DNA from: Sulfurospirillum arcachonense DSM 9755
GTDB taxonomy: Bacteria > Campylobacterota > Campylobacteria > Campylobacterales > Sulfurospirillaceae
Direction: 5' to 3'
Assembly: GCF_000597725.1 (NCBI RefSeq)
Contig: NZ_JFBL01000009.1
Location: 47,783-111,782, forward strand
Length of the DNA stretch: 64,000 nt
In this document: piece after piece, positions 1 through 8,815 of the stretch
Position numbering within the stretch: the first letter of the stretch is position 1
Layout of the letters: each line of letters opens with the position of its first letter
Made by a program: the position numbers and the translations under genes
Notes under the pieces: model-generated
What the model saw: only the letters and a program-made list of their open reading frames with translations
Told to the model about the DNA's origin: nothing
Database searches by the model: none

Positions 1-429
1 TTGGCTGAGGAATATAGGTATACACGTAGATATGAAGTTCCTTGTGGCATTATTCTTTTAGATATTGATAATTTTAAAGAAATTAATGATAAGTATGGAC
101 ATCTCAAAGGAGATGATATTCTTCAAAAGTTTGCTGTCATTTTATCACAAAATATTAGAGCGACAGATAAGTTGGGTAGATGGGGTGGCGAAGAGTTTTT
201 GATAGTTTGTCCTAATACAAAAAGAGAAGATTTGCTAAAAGTAGTAGAAGGATTGAGAAAAGATATAGAAAATTATGACTTTGGGGATGGCGTGAGTAAA
301 ATTACTGCTTCATTTGGTATAAGTTCTTTTGATGGCGTAAAAACAATAGATAAAGTAGTAGATGAAGCAGATAGAGGATTGTACCATGCTAAAAGTAGTG
401 GAAAAAATAAATTAGGAATAATTGAGTAG
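1..429 (+). CDS. Diguanylate cyclase GGDEF domain (5' end outside the window)
   Basis: C-terminal catalytic domain of a diguanylate cyclase, which makes c-di-GMP from two GTP. The frame is open from base 1, so the N-terminal sensor part is missing and the TTG at base 1 is probably not the start. The metal-binding stretch DNFKEIND lies at about residues 23-30 and the active-site signature GGEEF at 62-66. An RxxD allosteric inhibitory site (RATD, 53-56) sits exactly five residues before it, so product inhibition is likely. The 3' end overlaps the convergent IclR gene by 18 bp. The sensory input cannot be judged from this fragment. Confidence 0.93.
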   Translation: MAEEYRYTRRYEVPCGIILLDIDNFKEINDKYGHLKGDDILQKFAVILSQNIRATDKLGRWGGEEFLIVCPNTKREDLLKVVEGLRKDIENYDFGDGVSKITASFGISSFDGVKTIDKVVDEADRGLYHAKSSGKNKLGIIE

Positions 430-1131
430 TTTAAAGATTTCTTCACCAAATTTCTTTAAAGTATGTTCATCTAATCTTACAGATAGCCCAGAAATACCAA
501 CAGCTCCAACAAACTCTTTTTTCTTATTCAAATAAGCAACTCCTAGAGATTTTAAACCAAATTCATGTTCTTCATTACCTATAGCATAACCTGTTTGTTT
601 TACTATCTCTATCTCCTTTTGAAGCCTACTAATACTAGTAATAGTATTGCTTGTATATTTTGTCAATTGTAGTTGGGACAAATCAATATCGCAATAACTT
701 AGAATTATTTTGCCAAAACCATTTGTATGAAGTGGAGCGTGTTTTCCTATAGAATCTCTTGTCTTTAAAACTCTTTTAGATTTATCGACTTGATTAAGAT
801 ATAAAACGGAATTATTGTCGAGTATGCCTATATAGGAGCATTCATTGGTCATATAAAATATTTTGTCTAATAATTCTTGAGTATTTTGTACAATTTTTTC
901 TCTATTATCTTTTTGAGTAAGCTTTCTCATCAAATCACTTAGTATAATCTCTTTTGAATTGTTCAGATATTCTATAAAGTTTTCTTGCATTAAAGTAGTA
1001 ACCAATCGTGACATAGTACTTTTATCTATGTCTAATTTTTGACATAAAATATTTGCTGTAAGAGGTTTATCGCTTAACATTACTTCTTTTAAAACAGATA
1101 ATCCCTTAGTGAGTGACTTGCTTTGATTCAT
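412..1131 (-). CDS. IclR family transcriptional regulator
   Basis: 239 residues, the usual length for IclR regulators. An N-terminal winged helix-turn-helix spans about residues 8-60, with a recognition helix around DKSTMSRLV. An effector-binding domain follows, ending in the family-typical GAVGISGLSVRL. The gene is divergent from the CoA-lyase/hydratase operon that starts at 1469, which makes it the likely local regulator, with an acid or CoA-ester intermediate as the probable effector (inference). IclR proteins are known as either repressors or activators; the sequence does not decide which. Confidence 0.9.
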   Translation of the reverse strand: MNQSKSLTKGLSVLKEVMLSDKPLTANILCQKLDIDKSTMSRLVTTLMQENFIEYLNNSKEIILSDLMRKLTQKDNREKIVQNTQELLDKIFYMTNECSYIGILDNNSVLYLNQVDKSKRVLKTRDSIGKHAPLHTNGFGKIILSYCDIDLSQLQLTKYTSNTITSISRLQKEIEIVKQTGYAIGNEEHEFGLKSLGVAYLNKKKEFVGAVGISGLSVRLDEHTLKKFGEEIFKLLNYS

Positions 1132-1468
1132 GTTATACCAATAATTTTTATTAATAATAACATTATTATGTTACAAATCTACATAAATTTATATTTTATA
1201 TATATTTTTCTTTCACTATTTAAGAAGTTTATATTTTTTTTTCTCACTATATGAAACTTCTTTTTATAATGTCTTCTTAAACCCCTATATACCAATAATT
1301 ATAGCTATTATAAATTTAATATTAATAATATTTTTATAACTAATTATTACGTTTTGATTTATTTTATCTATGGACTAATAGTACAAATAAATTAAAGTTT
1401 TAGATGATAAAAATTGGATTTGAACTTCTTTAAATTCAAGAAAAAATTAAATTAAAAAGGTAAAAAGT
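1132..1468. promoter_or_regulatory. Divergent control region between the IclR gene and the lyase operon
   Basis: 337 bp of very A+T-rich DNA with no convincing gene. It holds an inverted repeat AAGAAGTTT (1222-1230) / AAACTTCTT (1254-1262), and the same AACTTCTT word recurs at 1423-1430 inside TTGAA...TTCAA (1420-1439) just upstream of the operon. These are candidate regulator sites. The operon's own ribosome-binding site (AAAGG) precedes the ATG at 1469. Confidence 0.4.
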
Positions 1469-2602
1469 ATGACTTCATCTTTTATGGATTTGTCAAAATT
1501 GACAGCTAACGATGACTTAACACCAGTACTTGGTGGGTACTGGCCTGGAATTCAAATATATTATCCACCTATTAAGTTTAATCCTCTTGATGGGAGTTAT
1601 GAAAATATTGAACAAGCAAAATATAGACTACAAAAACATGCTTATAAAACCAAAGCACATACTCTTTTATTTGATCTTGAAGATGGGTGTCGAATGAAAG
1701 AGATGTCAAGAGCTCTTTTACTTGAAGAGTTACCAAAATTCCCAGAAAGAGATTTTCAAATAGCTATTAGAATAAATCCTTTTAGAACATTGGAATACGA
1801 AGCAGATTTAAAATTGATAAAACAGATTCATAAATATATAGATGTGATTGTTTTAGCAAAAGCAGGGGAAGTTTATGGGGATGCTGAAATCAGAGATTTG
1901 TCTTCTTGGTTGGTTTCTATTGGAAGTAACTTAACTATACAGCCTATTATTGAACACCCAAGGTCACTTCAAATTGCAGATAAGCTTATGACTCACTCTA
2001 CTGTAAAACATGTTGTTTTTGGTATCCATGATTTTTCAAAAGCAATGGCATATAAAATTACCCCAGAGGGTTGGATTGATGAGCTTGAAACATTTTTTAA
2101 TATCTTAACAATGGAAGCAAGAATAAAAGGTCGAGGAGTTATAGGCGGGGTTGAAGTTTTATTAACACCAAATTCACTTCCTGATAGCTGTGTTGAAAAA
2201 AAAGATATTAGAAGATGGTTAGATTTACATGGAGATGATGCAAGTAGGCATGTTTATTCCCATGCAAAAAGAGAAACTGCTATGGGACTTACCGGGAAAC
2301 AAGTCATCACTCCAAATCATATCAATATTTGTAAAGTGGCTTTTACTCCATCTCCTTTAGCTATAGAAAATGATATCAATATCTTAAGGCAAGCCATCAA
2401 AGCAGAAGCACTTTTAGGGGGTGCAATAAGGTATAACGGTGAGATGTTAGATCCTCCTATGTTTGGGAAGTCTTTACAAAATATTTTAAGAGCTTATGCA
2501 CTTAAAAGTTTAGATAAAGAGGATCAAAACTTTGCTTTAGAAGTTTTAAACAAAATGCCAATTCATACTATTCAAGAAAATTGGCCATTTGGGCAAATAT
2601 AG
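1469..2602 (+). CDS. HpcH/HpaI (CitE-like) aldolase/lyase, 377 aa
   Basis: Member of the HpcH/HpaI aldolase and citrate-lyase-beta superfamily, Mg-dependent TIM-barrel enzymes that cleave or form malyl-, citramalyl- or methylmalyl-CoA-type esters. The metal-site motif LLFDLEDGCR is at about residues 66-75, the RINPF strand at about 101-105, and a VLAKAGEV segment matches the usual LPKVE position. It is longer than classical CitE (about 290 aa) and its C-terminal half recalls malate-synthase-like members. It is the first gene of the operon, followed by a CoA ligase fusion, a mesaconyl-CoA hydratase and another lyase. The exact substrate cannot be read from the sequence. Confidence 0.82.
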   Translation: MTSSFMDLSKLTANDDLTPVLGGYWPGIQIYYPPIKFNPLDGSYENIEQAKYRLQKHAYKTKAHTLLFDLEDGCRMKEMSRALLLEELPKFPERDFQIAIRINPFRTLEYEADLKLIKQIHKYIDVIVLAKAGEVYGDAEIRDLSSWLVSIGSNLTIQPIIEHPRSLQIADKLMTHSTVKHVVFGIHDFSKAMAYKITPEGWIDELETFFNILTMEARIKGRGVIGGVEVLLTPNSLPDSCVEKKDIRRWLDLHGDDASRHVYSHAKRETAMGLTGKQVITPNHINICKVAFTPSPLAIENDINILRQAIKAEALLGGAIRYNGEMLDPPMFGKSLQNILRAYALKSLDKEDQNFALEVLNKMPIHTIQENWPFGQI

Positions 2603-2652
2603 GTAATAAATATTTTTACTGGAGCTTGGCTTTAGAAAAAGGAGATAATAAA

Positions 2653-5163
2653 ATGAAAGAATATCCACAATTAGAAATAGAAGTTCCTGAGTTCTTAAAC
2701 ATTGGAGTTTCTTGCACATCAAAACACTTAGGAACGATAAAAGAAAATTCGATTGCTATGATTATTGAAGATACCAATCTTGGTACAAGTCAAATAACTT
2801 ATAAAGATTTAGCAAACAAATCAGATAGACTTGCAAACTTTCTAAAATCTATACATGTAGATGTGAGAGATAGAGTTTTGATATGTCTGAAAAACTCTTT
2901 AGCTTATCCTATTTCCTTTTTTGGAACGATGAAAGCAGGGATAATCGCTGTACCTACTTCGACACTTTTAAGTGGCTCTGAAGTAAAATATCTTGCAACA
3001 GATTCGCAAGCAAAAGTGATGATACTCTCAGCGGTAATGTATGAAAATCTTCTTCCTTATTTAGAAAACTTAGATAATCTAAACCATATACTTATAGCAG
3101 GTATACCAAATGTTGATGCTATACAAAAACCTAAAAGTATTCAAATTTATGCTTTAGATGAGATTTTAGAAAATTTTAGTGATGCAGTAAATCACTATAA
3201 TTCAAAATCAGGAGAACCCGCATATCTTGTATATACTTCAGGCACGACAGGTTTTCCTAAAGGGGTACTTCACTCTCATCGCTCACTCGTAGGACGTGAA
3301 CCTGCAAGTGAATTTTGGTTTGACTTTAAAGAGAATGATAGGATTATGCATTCGGGAAAATTTAATTGGACTTATGTTTTAGGTTCAGCTTTGATGGACC
3401 CCTTATATAGAGGATATACAGTAATTGCACATGAAGGAGAAAACGATGCAAAAAGTTGGATTAAGCTTATTAAAAAGCATAAATGTACTATTTTTATTGG
3501 TGTTCCCACAATATACAGACAGATTATTCAAAAAACAGATTTTAGTATTGAAGATTGCCCAAGTTTAAGACACTGCATGAGTGCAGGAGAACACCTCTCT
3601 TCTGAAATGGTAACACTTTGGCAAGAACGCTTTAAACAAAATATATATGAAGCGATTGGCATGAGTGAGTTTTCTTACTATATTTCTCACTCTAAATTTA
3701 AACCAATTCGTCCAGGAAGTGCAGGGTTTGTACAACCAGGACATAATGTAAAACTTTTAGACCCAAATACATTAGAAGAAGTTGATGTTGAAGAAGAGGG
3801 TATGATTTGTATTGGAGAGGATGATCCAGGATTGTTTTTAGAGTATTGGCACTTAGAAGAAGATACTGCAAAAGCAAGACACAACGGTTATTTTTTTACA
3901 GGAGATTATGCAAAAAAAGATAAAGATGGATACATCTGGTTTTTAGGAAGAAAAGATGACATCATTAATACTTTTGGTTTTCGAGTAAGTCCTCATGAAA
4001 TAGAAAGAGTGATAAAAACACATCCAAAAGTTGCTGATTGTGTAGCTTTAGGGATTGATATAGATGTATATAAAACACTTGTTGCTATTGCTATTATCCC
4101 AAGAGGGAATATAAGTGAACAAGAAGAAGCAGAAATACTAAAATATGGACAAAATAACTTAGCAAAGTATAAAGCTCCTAAACAAATCTATGTTGTTAAA
4201 GACTATCCAAAAACAAAGAATGGAAAAGTTTTAAGAAAAGAGTTAGTAAAACAGCTTACTAGTGAAAAACCTGTTGAAAGTGAGAAAGTTGAAGTGTATA
4301 GAGCAAGACGCTCTATGCTTTTTGTTCCACCATACAATGAAAGATATATAGACAAATCAAGGACCCTTTTAGCGGATGCAGTTATCTTTGATTTAGAGGG
4401 TATTTTAGAAGAGCAAAGAGTAGTAGCTCGTAGAATAATAGAAAAACAGTTTAATAAAAGTAGTGATTTTGGAACAAGTGAGAGAATTTTAAGAGTTAAT
4501 AAACTCAATAGCCCAGATTTATTAGCAGATATAGAACTAGCAAAAAAAATAGATATTGATGCGATTCTTTTTTCTTGTATTCAAAGTGCGGGTGATGTGA
4601 TGAAAGCAGATGAAATTTTAGAGGCAATTGATCCAAAATTAGGGTTGATGATAACTATAGAATCACCTTTAGGAGTACTTAATATCCAAGATATTTGTTC
4701 TGCTGGAACATCTCTTCGTTGTGTGATGATAGGTTCAAACACTTTAGCTCAAAGATTGCAGATAAATTTGAAAAAAAATTCAAAGGCTATTTTTAATTAT
4801 ATGGCACAAATAGTACTTGCTGCTAGAGCGTATGGAAAAATAGTTATAGATGGCCCCCATTTTGATGTAAATGATGAGTTTTCTTGTGAAGCAAGTTCAA
4901 AAGATGCATATTATCTAGGATGTGATGGAAAAGCAGCTATCCATCCTATACAACTTGAGTATGTAAATGACATTTTTACACCTAAAAAACAAGAAGTTGA
5001 AGATGCAAAAGAGATGATAAGTGAGTTTGAACGTGCACAAAAAAGTGGAAGAGAAGTAATACAGTTTAAAGATGAACTTATAGATAGAACAAGAATAGAA
5101 TGGGCACAAAGGATTATAACATTGTATGATAGATACCGAGAAATTGGTAAAGAATTATTTTAA
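2653..5163 (+). CDS. Acyl-CoA ligase fused to a C-terminal CitE-like lyase domain
   Basis: 836 residues from the ATG at 2653, which has a good AGGAG eight bases upstream; the longer frame from 2581 would overlap the previous gene. Residues 1 to about 545 form an AMP-forming acyl-CoA synthetase: phosphate loop TSGTTGFPKG (about 195-204), YEAIGMSEF, GDYAKKDKDGYIWFLGRKDD and the catalytic lysine in KTKNGKVLRK (about 520). From about 552 to the end is an HpcH/HpaI domain: SMLFVPP, FDLEG (about 577), a GLMITIESPLGV strand and DGKAAIHPIQL. In that domain the usual DLED reads DLEG and the LPKVES lysine region reads LFSCIQS, so lyase activity may be altered. The fusion suggests activation of an acid coupled to later cleavage of its CoA ester (inference). 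Confidence 0.88.
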   Translation: MKEYPQLEIEVPEFLNIGVSCTSKHLGTIKENSIAMIIEDTNLGTSQITYKDLANKSDRLANFLKSIHVDVRDRVLICLKNSLAYPISFFGTMKAGIIAVPTSTLLSGSEVKYLATDSQAKVMILSAVMYENLLPYLENLDNLNHILIAGIPNVDAIQKPKSIQIYALDEILENFSDAVNHYNSKSGEPAYLVYTSGTTGFPKGVLHSHRSLVGREPASEFWFDFKENDRIMHSGKFNWTYVLGSALMDPLYRGYTVIAHEGENDAKSWIKLIKKHKCTIFIGVPTIYRQIIQKTDFSIEDCPSLRHCMSAGEHLSSEMVTLWQERFKQNIYEAIGMSEFSYYISHSKFKPIRPGSAGFVQPGHNVKLLDPNTLEEVDVEEEGMICIGEDDPGLFLEYWHLEEDTAKARHNGYFFTGDYAKKDKDGYIWFLGRKDDIINTFGFRVSPHEIERVIKTHPKVADCVALGIDIDVYKTLVAIAIIPRGNISEQEEAEILKYGQNNLAKYKAPKQIYVVKDYPKTKNGKVLRKELVKQLTSEKPVESEKVEVYRARRSMLFVPPYNERYIDKSRTLLADAVIFDLEGILEEQRVVARRIIEKQFNKSSDFGTSERILRVNKLNSPDLLADIELAKKIDIDAILFSCIQSAGDVMKADEILEAIDPKLGLMITIESPLGVLNIQDICSAGTSLRCVMIGSNTLAQRLQINLKKNSKAIFNYMAQIVLAARAYGKIVIDGPHFDVNDEFSCEASSKDAYYLGCDGKAAIHPIQLEYVNDIFTPKKQEVEDAKEMISEFERAQKSGREVIQFKDELIDRTRIEWAQRIITLYDRYREIGKELF

Positions 5164-5173
5164 GGAGTTAATT

Positions 5174-6238
5174 TTGAAAATAAGCAATAAAATTAACAAA
5201 GGAAATTATTTTGAAGATTTTGAAATAGATCAAAAGATAATCCATCCACTACCAAGAACTATAAGTGATGGAGATGTTTCTTTTTATATTGGGCTTACTG
5301 GAAGTAGGTTTGCCCTTCACTCTTCTGATGAGTTTGCAAAAGAGTTGGGTTACGCACATAGACCAATTGATGATATGTTGATGTTTCATCTTACTTTTGG
5401 AAAGTCAGTACAAGATATATCTCTTAATGCTATTGCAAATCTTGGTTATGCTGAAGTGGTATTTAAAAATCCTGTTTTTGTAGGAGATACTGTAAGTATG
5501 GAGTCTACTATTATTGGATTAAAAGAGAATTCTAATGGTAAAAGTGGCGTTGTTTATGTTCATTCGATTGGGCATAATCAATATGGTGATGAGGTGTTAA
5601 ACTTAAAAAGATGGGTTATGGTGCATAAGAGGGAGCAAGGGATTATGCGAGGTATAAATATTGTACCAGAGCTCAAAAAAATAGCACCTATATCAGAAAA
5701 TATTAGTATTCCTAGACTTTTTAGATTTGATACACAAGTGACTGGAGGAGAGTACTTTTTTGATGATTATGAAGTAGGAGAGAGACTCAATCATCTAGAA
5801 GGAATAACAATAGACAATAGCGATCATACACTAGCAACAAAGCTTTACCAAAACAATGCAAAAGTACATTTTGATGATTTTATGATGAAAAGTACTCCTA
5901 TGGGAGAGAGACTTATGTATGGGGGACATGTAATTTCTATAGCAAGAACTATCTCTTTTAATGGTTTACAAAATGCTCTTTGGATATATGCTATAAATGC
6001 TGGAGTTCACGCAAATCCAACGTATGGAGGAGATACAATCTACGCATATAGTGAAATTATAGAAAAGATAGAGCATAACAGAGAAGATATAGGATTACTT
6101 AGAGTAAGAACTGTTGGGCTTAAAAATATGAGACCTGAGGACGTAGAAAATCCAAAAGGTGAAGATGGAAAATACCTTAAAAACGTTGTACTAGATTTAG
6201 ATTATACAATCGTAATACCAAAAAATAAAAATTTATAA
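5174..6238 (+). CDS. mch: Mesaconyl-CoA hydratase-like double hot-dog (MaoC) enzyme
   Basis: 354 residues. The TTG at 5174 is chosen because AGGAG lies six bases upstream; an earlier ATG at 5126 would run deep into the ligase gene. Two MaoC-type hot-dog halves span about residues 8-155 and 190-345. Stretches such as FGKSVQDISLNAIANLGYAE, IIGLKENSNGKSGVV and YGGHVISIARTISFNG closely match my memory of mesaconyl-CoA hydratase (beta-methylmalyl-CoA dehydratase) of the ethylmalonyl-CoA pathway. That enzyme interconverts mesaconyl-CoA and beta-methylmalyl-CoA. It sits between a CoA ligase and a CoA-ester lyase, which fits conversion of mesaconate to glyoxylate plus propionyl-CoA. Confidence 0.82.
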   Translation: MKISNKINKGNYFEDFEIDQKIIHPLPRTISDGDVSFYIGLTGSRFALHSSDEFAKELGYAHRPIDDMLMFHLTFGKSVQDISLNAIANLGYAEVVFKNPVFVGDTVSMESTIIGLKENSNGKSGVVYVHSIGHNQYGDEVLNLKRWVMVHKREQGIMRGINIVPELKKIAPISENISIPRLFRFDTQVTGGEYFFDDYEVGERLNHLEGITIDNSDHTLATKLYQNNAKVHFDDFMMKSTPMGERLMYGGHVISIARTISFNGLQNALWIYAINAGVHANPTYGGDTIYAYSEIIEKIEHNREDIGLLRVRTVGLKNMRPEDVENPKGEDGKYLKNVVLDLDYTIVIPKNKNL

Positions 6239-6251
6239 CAAGGACGAGATT

Positions 6252-7235
6252 ATGACACACCCTAATGTTGAACTATTTGAATCAGGAAAATCTTTACCGA
6301 TTATTCCTTCATGTGAGCATTTTACTGGCAGTGAAAAGCTTATTGGAAAAGCATATGAATTACAAAAAAAACTAGGACCAATTTTTGATATAACTTGTGA
6401 TTGTGAAGATGGTGCACAAGTTGGTGCAGAAGAACAACACGCTAGGATGGTTGTTCGTATGATAAATTCTGAGGCTAATCTGTATGGGATGGCTGGAGTG
6501 CGTATACATGATTATTCAAATATAAATTGGAAACAAGATGTTGATATCTTGGTTCCTGGTGCTGGTGAAAAACTCTCATATATAACTCTTCCAAAAGCGA
6601 CAGCTTATGAAGAAGCAAAAGAACAAATAGAGTATATCCAGACAATATGTAAAAAAGAAGGTATAGCAAGAGAAATACCAATCCATATTTTGATAGAAAC
6701 ACATGGGGCACTAAGAGATGTTGAGCAGCTTGCAACTCTTCCTTGGCTTCAAGTACTTGATTTTGGTTTGATGGATTTTGTCTCAGGCTACCAAGGGGCA
6801 ATCCCTGCTGGTAATATGAGAAGTCCAGGACAGTTTGAGCATAAGTTAATAAGTAGTGCAAAAGCAAAAGTCACGCAAGCCGCACTCTCAAATCATGTTA
6901 TCCCAGCTCATAATGTAACACTTGATTTAAAAAATGCATATCAAACTTATGAAGATGCATACAGAGCAAAAAATGAGTTTGGTTTTATGAGAATGTGGAG
7001 TATATACCCAACACAAATCACCGCTATAGTAGATGCCATGAAACCAGATTTTACTGAAGTAGAAGATGCAGGTAATATACTCATAGCAGCACAAAATGCA
7101 GCATGGGGACCAATCCAATATGCCGGAGAACTACATGATCGCGCAACTTATAGATACTTTTGGGAGTTAGTACAGCGCGCCCACTTTAGTGGACAAAAAC
7201 TTAGTGAAGAGGTAAATAAGAGGTTTTTTGCTTAG
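6252..7235 (+). CDS. HpcH/HpaI (CitE-like) CoA-ester lyase, 327 aa
   Basis: Second free-standing CitE-superfamily lyase of the operon, 13 bp after the hydratase with an AAGGA ribosome-binding site. The metal-site motif reads CDCEDGAQ (about residue 50), an RIHDY strand follows, and LIETHGAL corresponds to the usual ET-A loop. Known relatives cleave malyl-CoA, beta-methylmalyl-CoA or citramalyl-CoA. Next to a mesaconyl-CoA hydratase the simplest role is cleavage of beta-methylmalyl-CoA to glyoxylate and propionyl-CoA, but the fused domain upstream or the 377-aa lyase could do this instead. Last gene of the operon; a hairpin follows. Confidence 0.83.
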   Translation: MTHPNVELFESGKSLPIIPSCEHFTGSEKLIGKAYELQKKLGPIFDITCDCEDGAQVGAEEQHARMVVRMINSEANLYGMAGVRIHDYSNINWKQDVDILVPGAGEKLSYITLPKATAYEEAKEQIEYIQTICKKEGIAREIPIHILIETHGALRDVEQLATLPWLQVLDFGLMDFVSGYQGAIPAGNMRSPGQFEHKLISSAKAKVTQAALSNHVIPAHNVTLDLKNAYQTYEDAYRAKNEFGFMRMWSIYPTQITAIVDAMKPDFTEVEDAGNILIAAQNAAWGPIQYAGELHDRATYRYFWELVQRAHFSGQKLSEEVNKRFFA

Positions 7236-7246
7236 ATTCTTTACAT

Positions 7247-7275
7247 GTAAGGCTGTAGGGTATTTACAGTCTTAC
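7247..7275 (+). terminator. Hairpin after the lyase operon
   Basis: Arms GTAAGGCTGTA and TACAGTCTTAC pair with one G:T, with a 7-base loop, just after the operon's last stop. The U-tract is weak. It lies between convergent genes, so it may act in both directions. Its left arm overlaps one TTACATGTAA palindrome. Confidence 0.5.
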
Positions 7276-7302
7276 ATAAGTTGTTGTTTTAGGTGTATAA
7301 AT

Positions 7303-7527
7303 TTATCTCCAACAACATCCATCTTTATCCCAAAGGATATTTTCGCCTTTTACTTTATTGAATTCTCTTATAACTTTTCTGTCTATAGTAAGAGTTCCAT
7401 GCGTAGTTTCAAAAACAAATTCATCTCCAAATTTTTCTTTAATAATATCCACTAATCCTACCTGATTTAAAACACCTTTTTTCTTTAATTCGTTTAGCAT
7501 AAATTGTGCAACGTCTTTTACATTCAT
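7303..7527 (-). CDS. Small DUF6953-like protein
   Basis: 74 residues beginning MNVKDVAQFMLNELKKKG and ending LWDKDGCCWR. This pattern (short N-terminal helix, KFGDEFV, ID-K-REF-K, tryptophan-arginine end) matches my memory of the DUF6953 family of small soluble bacterial proteins of unknown function. It looks like a compact winged-helix-sized domain, but no function should be assumed. A plausible GGAAA ribosome-binding site lies upstream. It is convergent with the lyase operon. Confidence 0.7.
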   Translation of the reverse strand: MNVKDVAQFMLNELKKKGVLNQVGLVDIIKEKFGDEFVFETTHGTLTIDRKVIREFNKVKGENILWDKDGCCWR

Positions 7528-7675
7528 TATAATTTCCTTTTTACCCTTAGGGTAAGTATATTACATAATACACGAAATATCATTAAATAGGGGTTTTTAA
7601 AGAGAAGAGTTTAACGTAAAACAAAGTTTTTAGAGACAATTTGTTAGTATATTGTAAAAATTATAGGAATAAATC

Positions 7676-7786
7676 ATGGATGAATTGGTTTTTACGGTTA
7701 TATTTACAATTGTCTCTATTGTTATCCTTGTTGTTAGTGTGCTGTATGCAGCCAAGACATGGAAAAAAATCAATAATAAACTTTAA
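7676..7786 (+). CDS. Predicted 36-residue single-span membrane peptide
   Basis: A short frame beginning MDELVFTVIFTIVSIV and ending in a basic tail, KTWKKINNKL. It is one transmembrane helix with an acidic N-terminus and a lysine-rich C-terminus, the usual look of real small membrane proteins. The ATG has AGGAA seven bases upstream. It overlaps the 3' end of mmuM by four bases, convergently. No family is recognised and coding is not proven. Confidence 0.42.
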   Translation: MDELVFTVIFTIVSIVILVVSVLYAAKTWKKINNKL

Positions 7787-8718
7787 TCTTCCCTTACCCA
7801 TTTTGCTATTTGCTCGATATCTGTTGGGGTAGTTTGACAACATCCTCCAATAAGAGTGGCACCTTTTTCATACCATAGCTCGGCTTTTGCTTTATAAGAA
7901 GATATCTCTTCTTTTGTATTCCATGTTTTTGTTATAGCATCATAACTTCCACCAGCATTTGGATAGACGATGATAGGCTTAGTAGATACTTCTTTGATTT
8001 GTGAAATAAGAGATGCGATGTATTGTGGAGCAGTGCAGTTAATCCCTATGGCTATGATCTGTTTTTGCTTATCAAGCCACTGTGCACACTCTTTGATTGG
8101 GGTTCCATCGTTTATATGTTTTTCATCTTTAGCACTAAAAGTTAACCATGCATGAGCATTTGGAAAGTCTTTTAAAAGCTCACACAGTGCTTTTGCTTCT
8201 TTGAAAGATGGTAAAGTTTCTAGTGCAAGTAAATCAGGATTTGTTTCAAGGATAGTTTGCATACGCTCTTTATGAAAATCAATGAGTTCTTGCTCGCTTA
8301 CTTTATAATTTCCTCTAAATTCTGAACCATCAGCTAAAAATGCTCCATATGGACCAATAGAAGCAGCTACTAAAGGTTTTACTCTAGACTTATTTGTATT
8401 GTTTTGAACAAAATTATCTCTAGTTTTTTTTGCTAGTTCGATAGAGTTTTTAAGAAGCTCTTTGGCTTCTTGTTTACTCAAACCTTTTTTCATAAAACCT
8501 TCAAAACTTGCCTGATAGCTTGCAGTTGTTATACAATCAGCCCCAGCTTCAAGATAGTCTTGATGCACTTGTGCTATAGCCATAGGGTTTTGCATTAAAA
8601 ATTTAGCTGACCAAATAGGATCATTGAGCTCATACCCTTTTCTTTCTAACTCTGTTCCTAAGGCACCATCAATAACAACAGCTTTTTGTTTTTTCAATAT
8701 TTTTTCAATTGGGTTCAT
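7783..8718 (-). CDS. mmuM: Homocysteine S-methyltransferase
   Basis: 311 residues from the ATG at 8718, preferred over one three codons upstream because it has GAGG at good spacing. It transfers a methyl group from S-methylmethionine (or S-adenosylmethionine) to homocysteine, making methionine. DGALGTELERKG near the N-terminus and LNDPIWSAKFL are typical of MmuM. The zinc ligands are the cysteine of GINC and the pair in GGCCQT near the C-terminus; all are present. No S-methylmethionine permease gene is adjacent, so it may act in methyl salvage. Confidence 0.93.
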   Translation of the reverse strand: MNPIEKILKKQKAVVIDGALGTELERKGYELNDPIWSAKFLMQNPMAIAQVHQDYLEAGADCITTASYQASFEGFMKKGLSKQEAKELLKNSIELAKKTRDNFVQNNTNKSRVKPLVAASIGPYGAFLADGSEFRGNYKVSEQELIDFHKERMQTILETNPDLLALETLPSFKEAKALCELLKDFPNAHAWLTFSAKDEKHINDGTPIKECAQWLDKQKQIIAIGINCTAPQYIASLISQIKEVSTKPIIVYPNAGGSYDAITKTWNTKEEISSYKAKAELWYEKGATLIGGCCQTTPTDIEQIAKWVRED

Positions 8719-8783
8719 TATATACATCCTCGAAGTAAATATAACGGATATTATAGCTAAAGATAGACCAATATATTTCTTGA

Positions 8784-8789
8784 TATAAT
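8784..8789 (+). promoter_or_regulatory. Putative -10 box
   Basis: TATAAT located 27 bases before the ATG at 8816, in the correct place for a housekeeping promoter. No clear -35 is visible, as is common in this phylum. Confidence 0.4.
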
Positions 8790-8815
8790 GCTGTATTTAT
8801 TACAAAGGAGAAAAG

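Noticed and set aside
2581..2652. Upstream extension of the CoA ligase-lyase gene
   Set aside because: The extra 24 codons overlap the previous gene and lack a ribosome-binding site; the ATG at 2653 has a strong one.
6475..6867. Minus-strand open frame inside the lyase gene
   Set aside because: It is opposite a well supported gene, has no family features and looks like a shadow frame.
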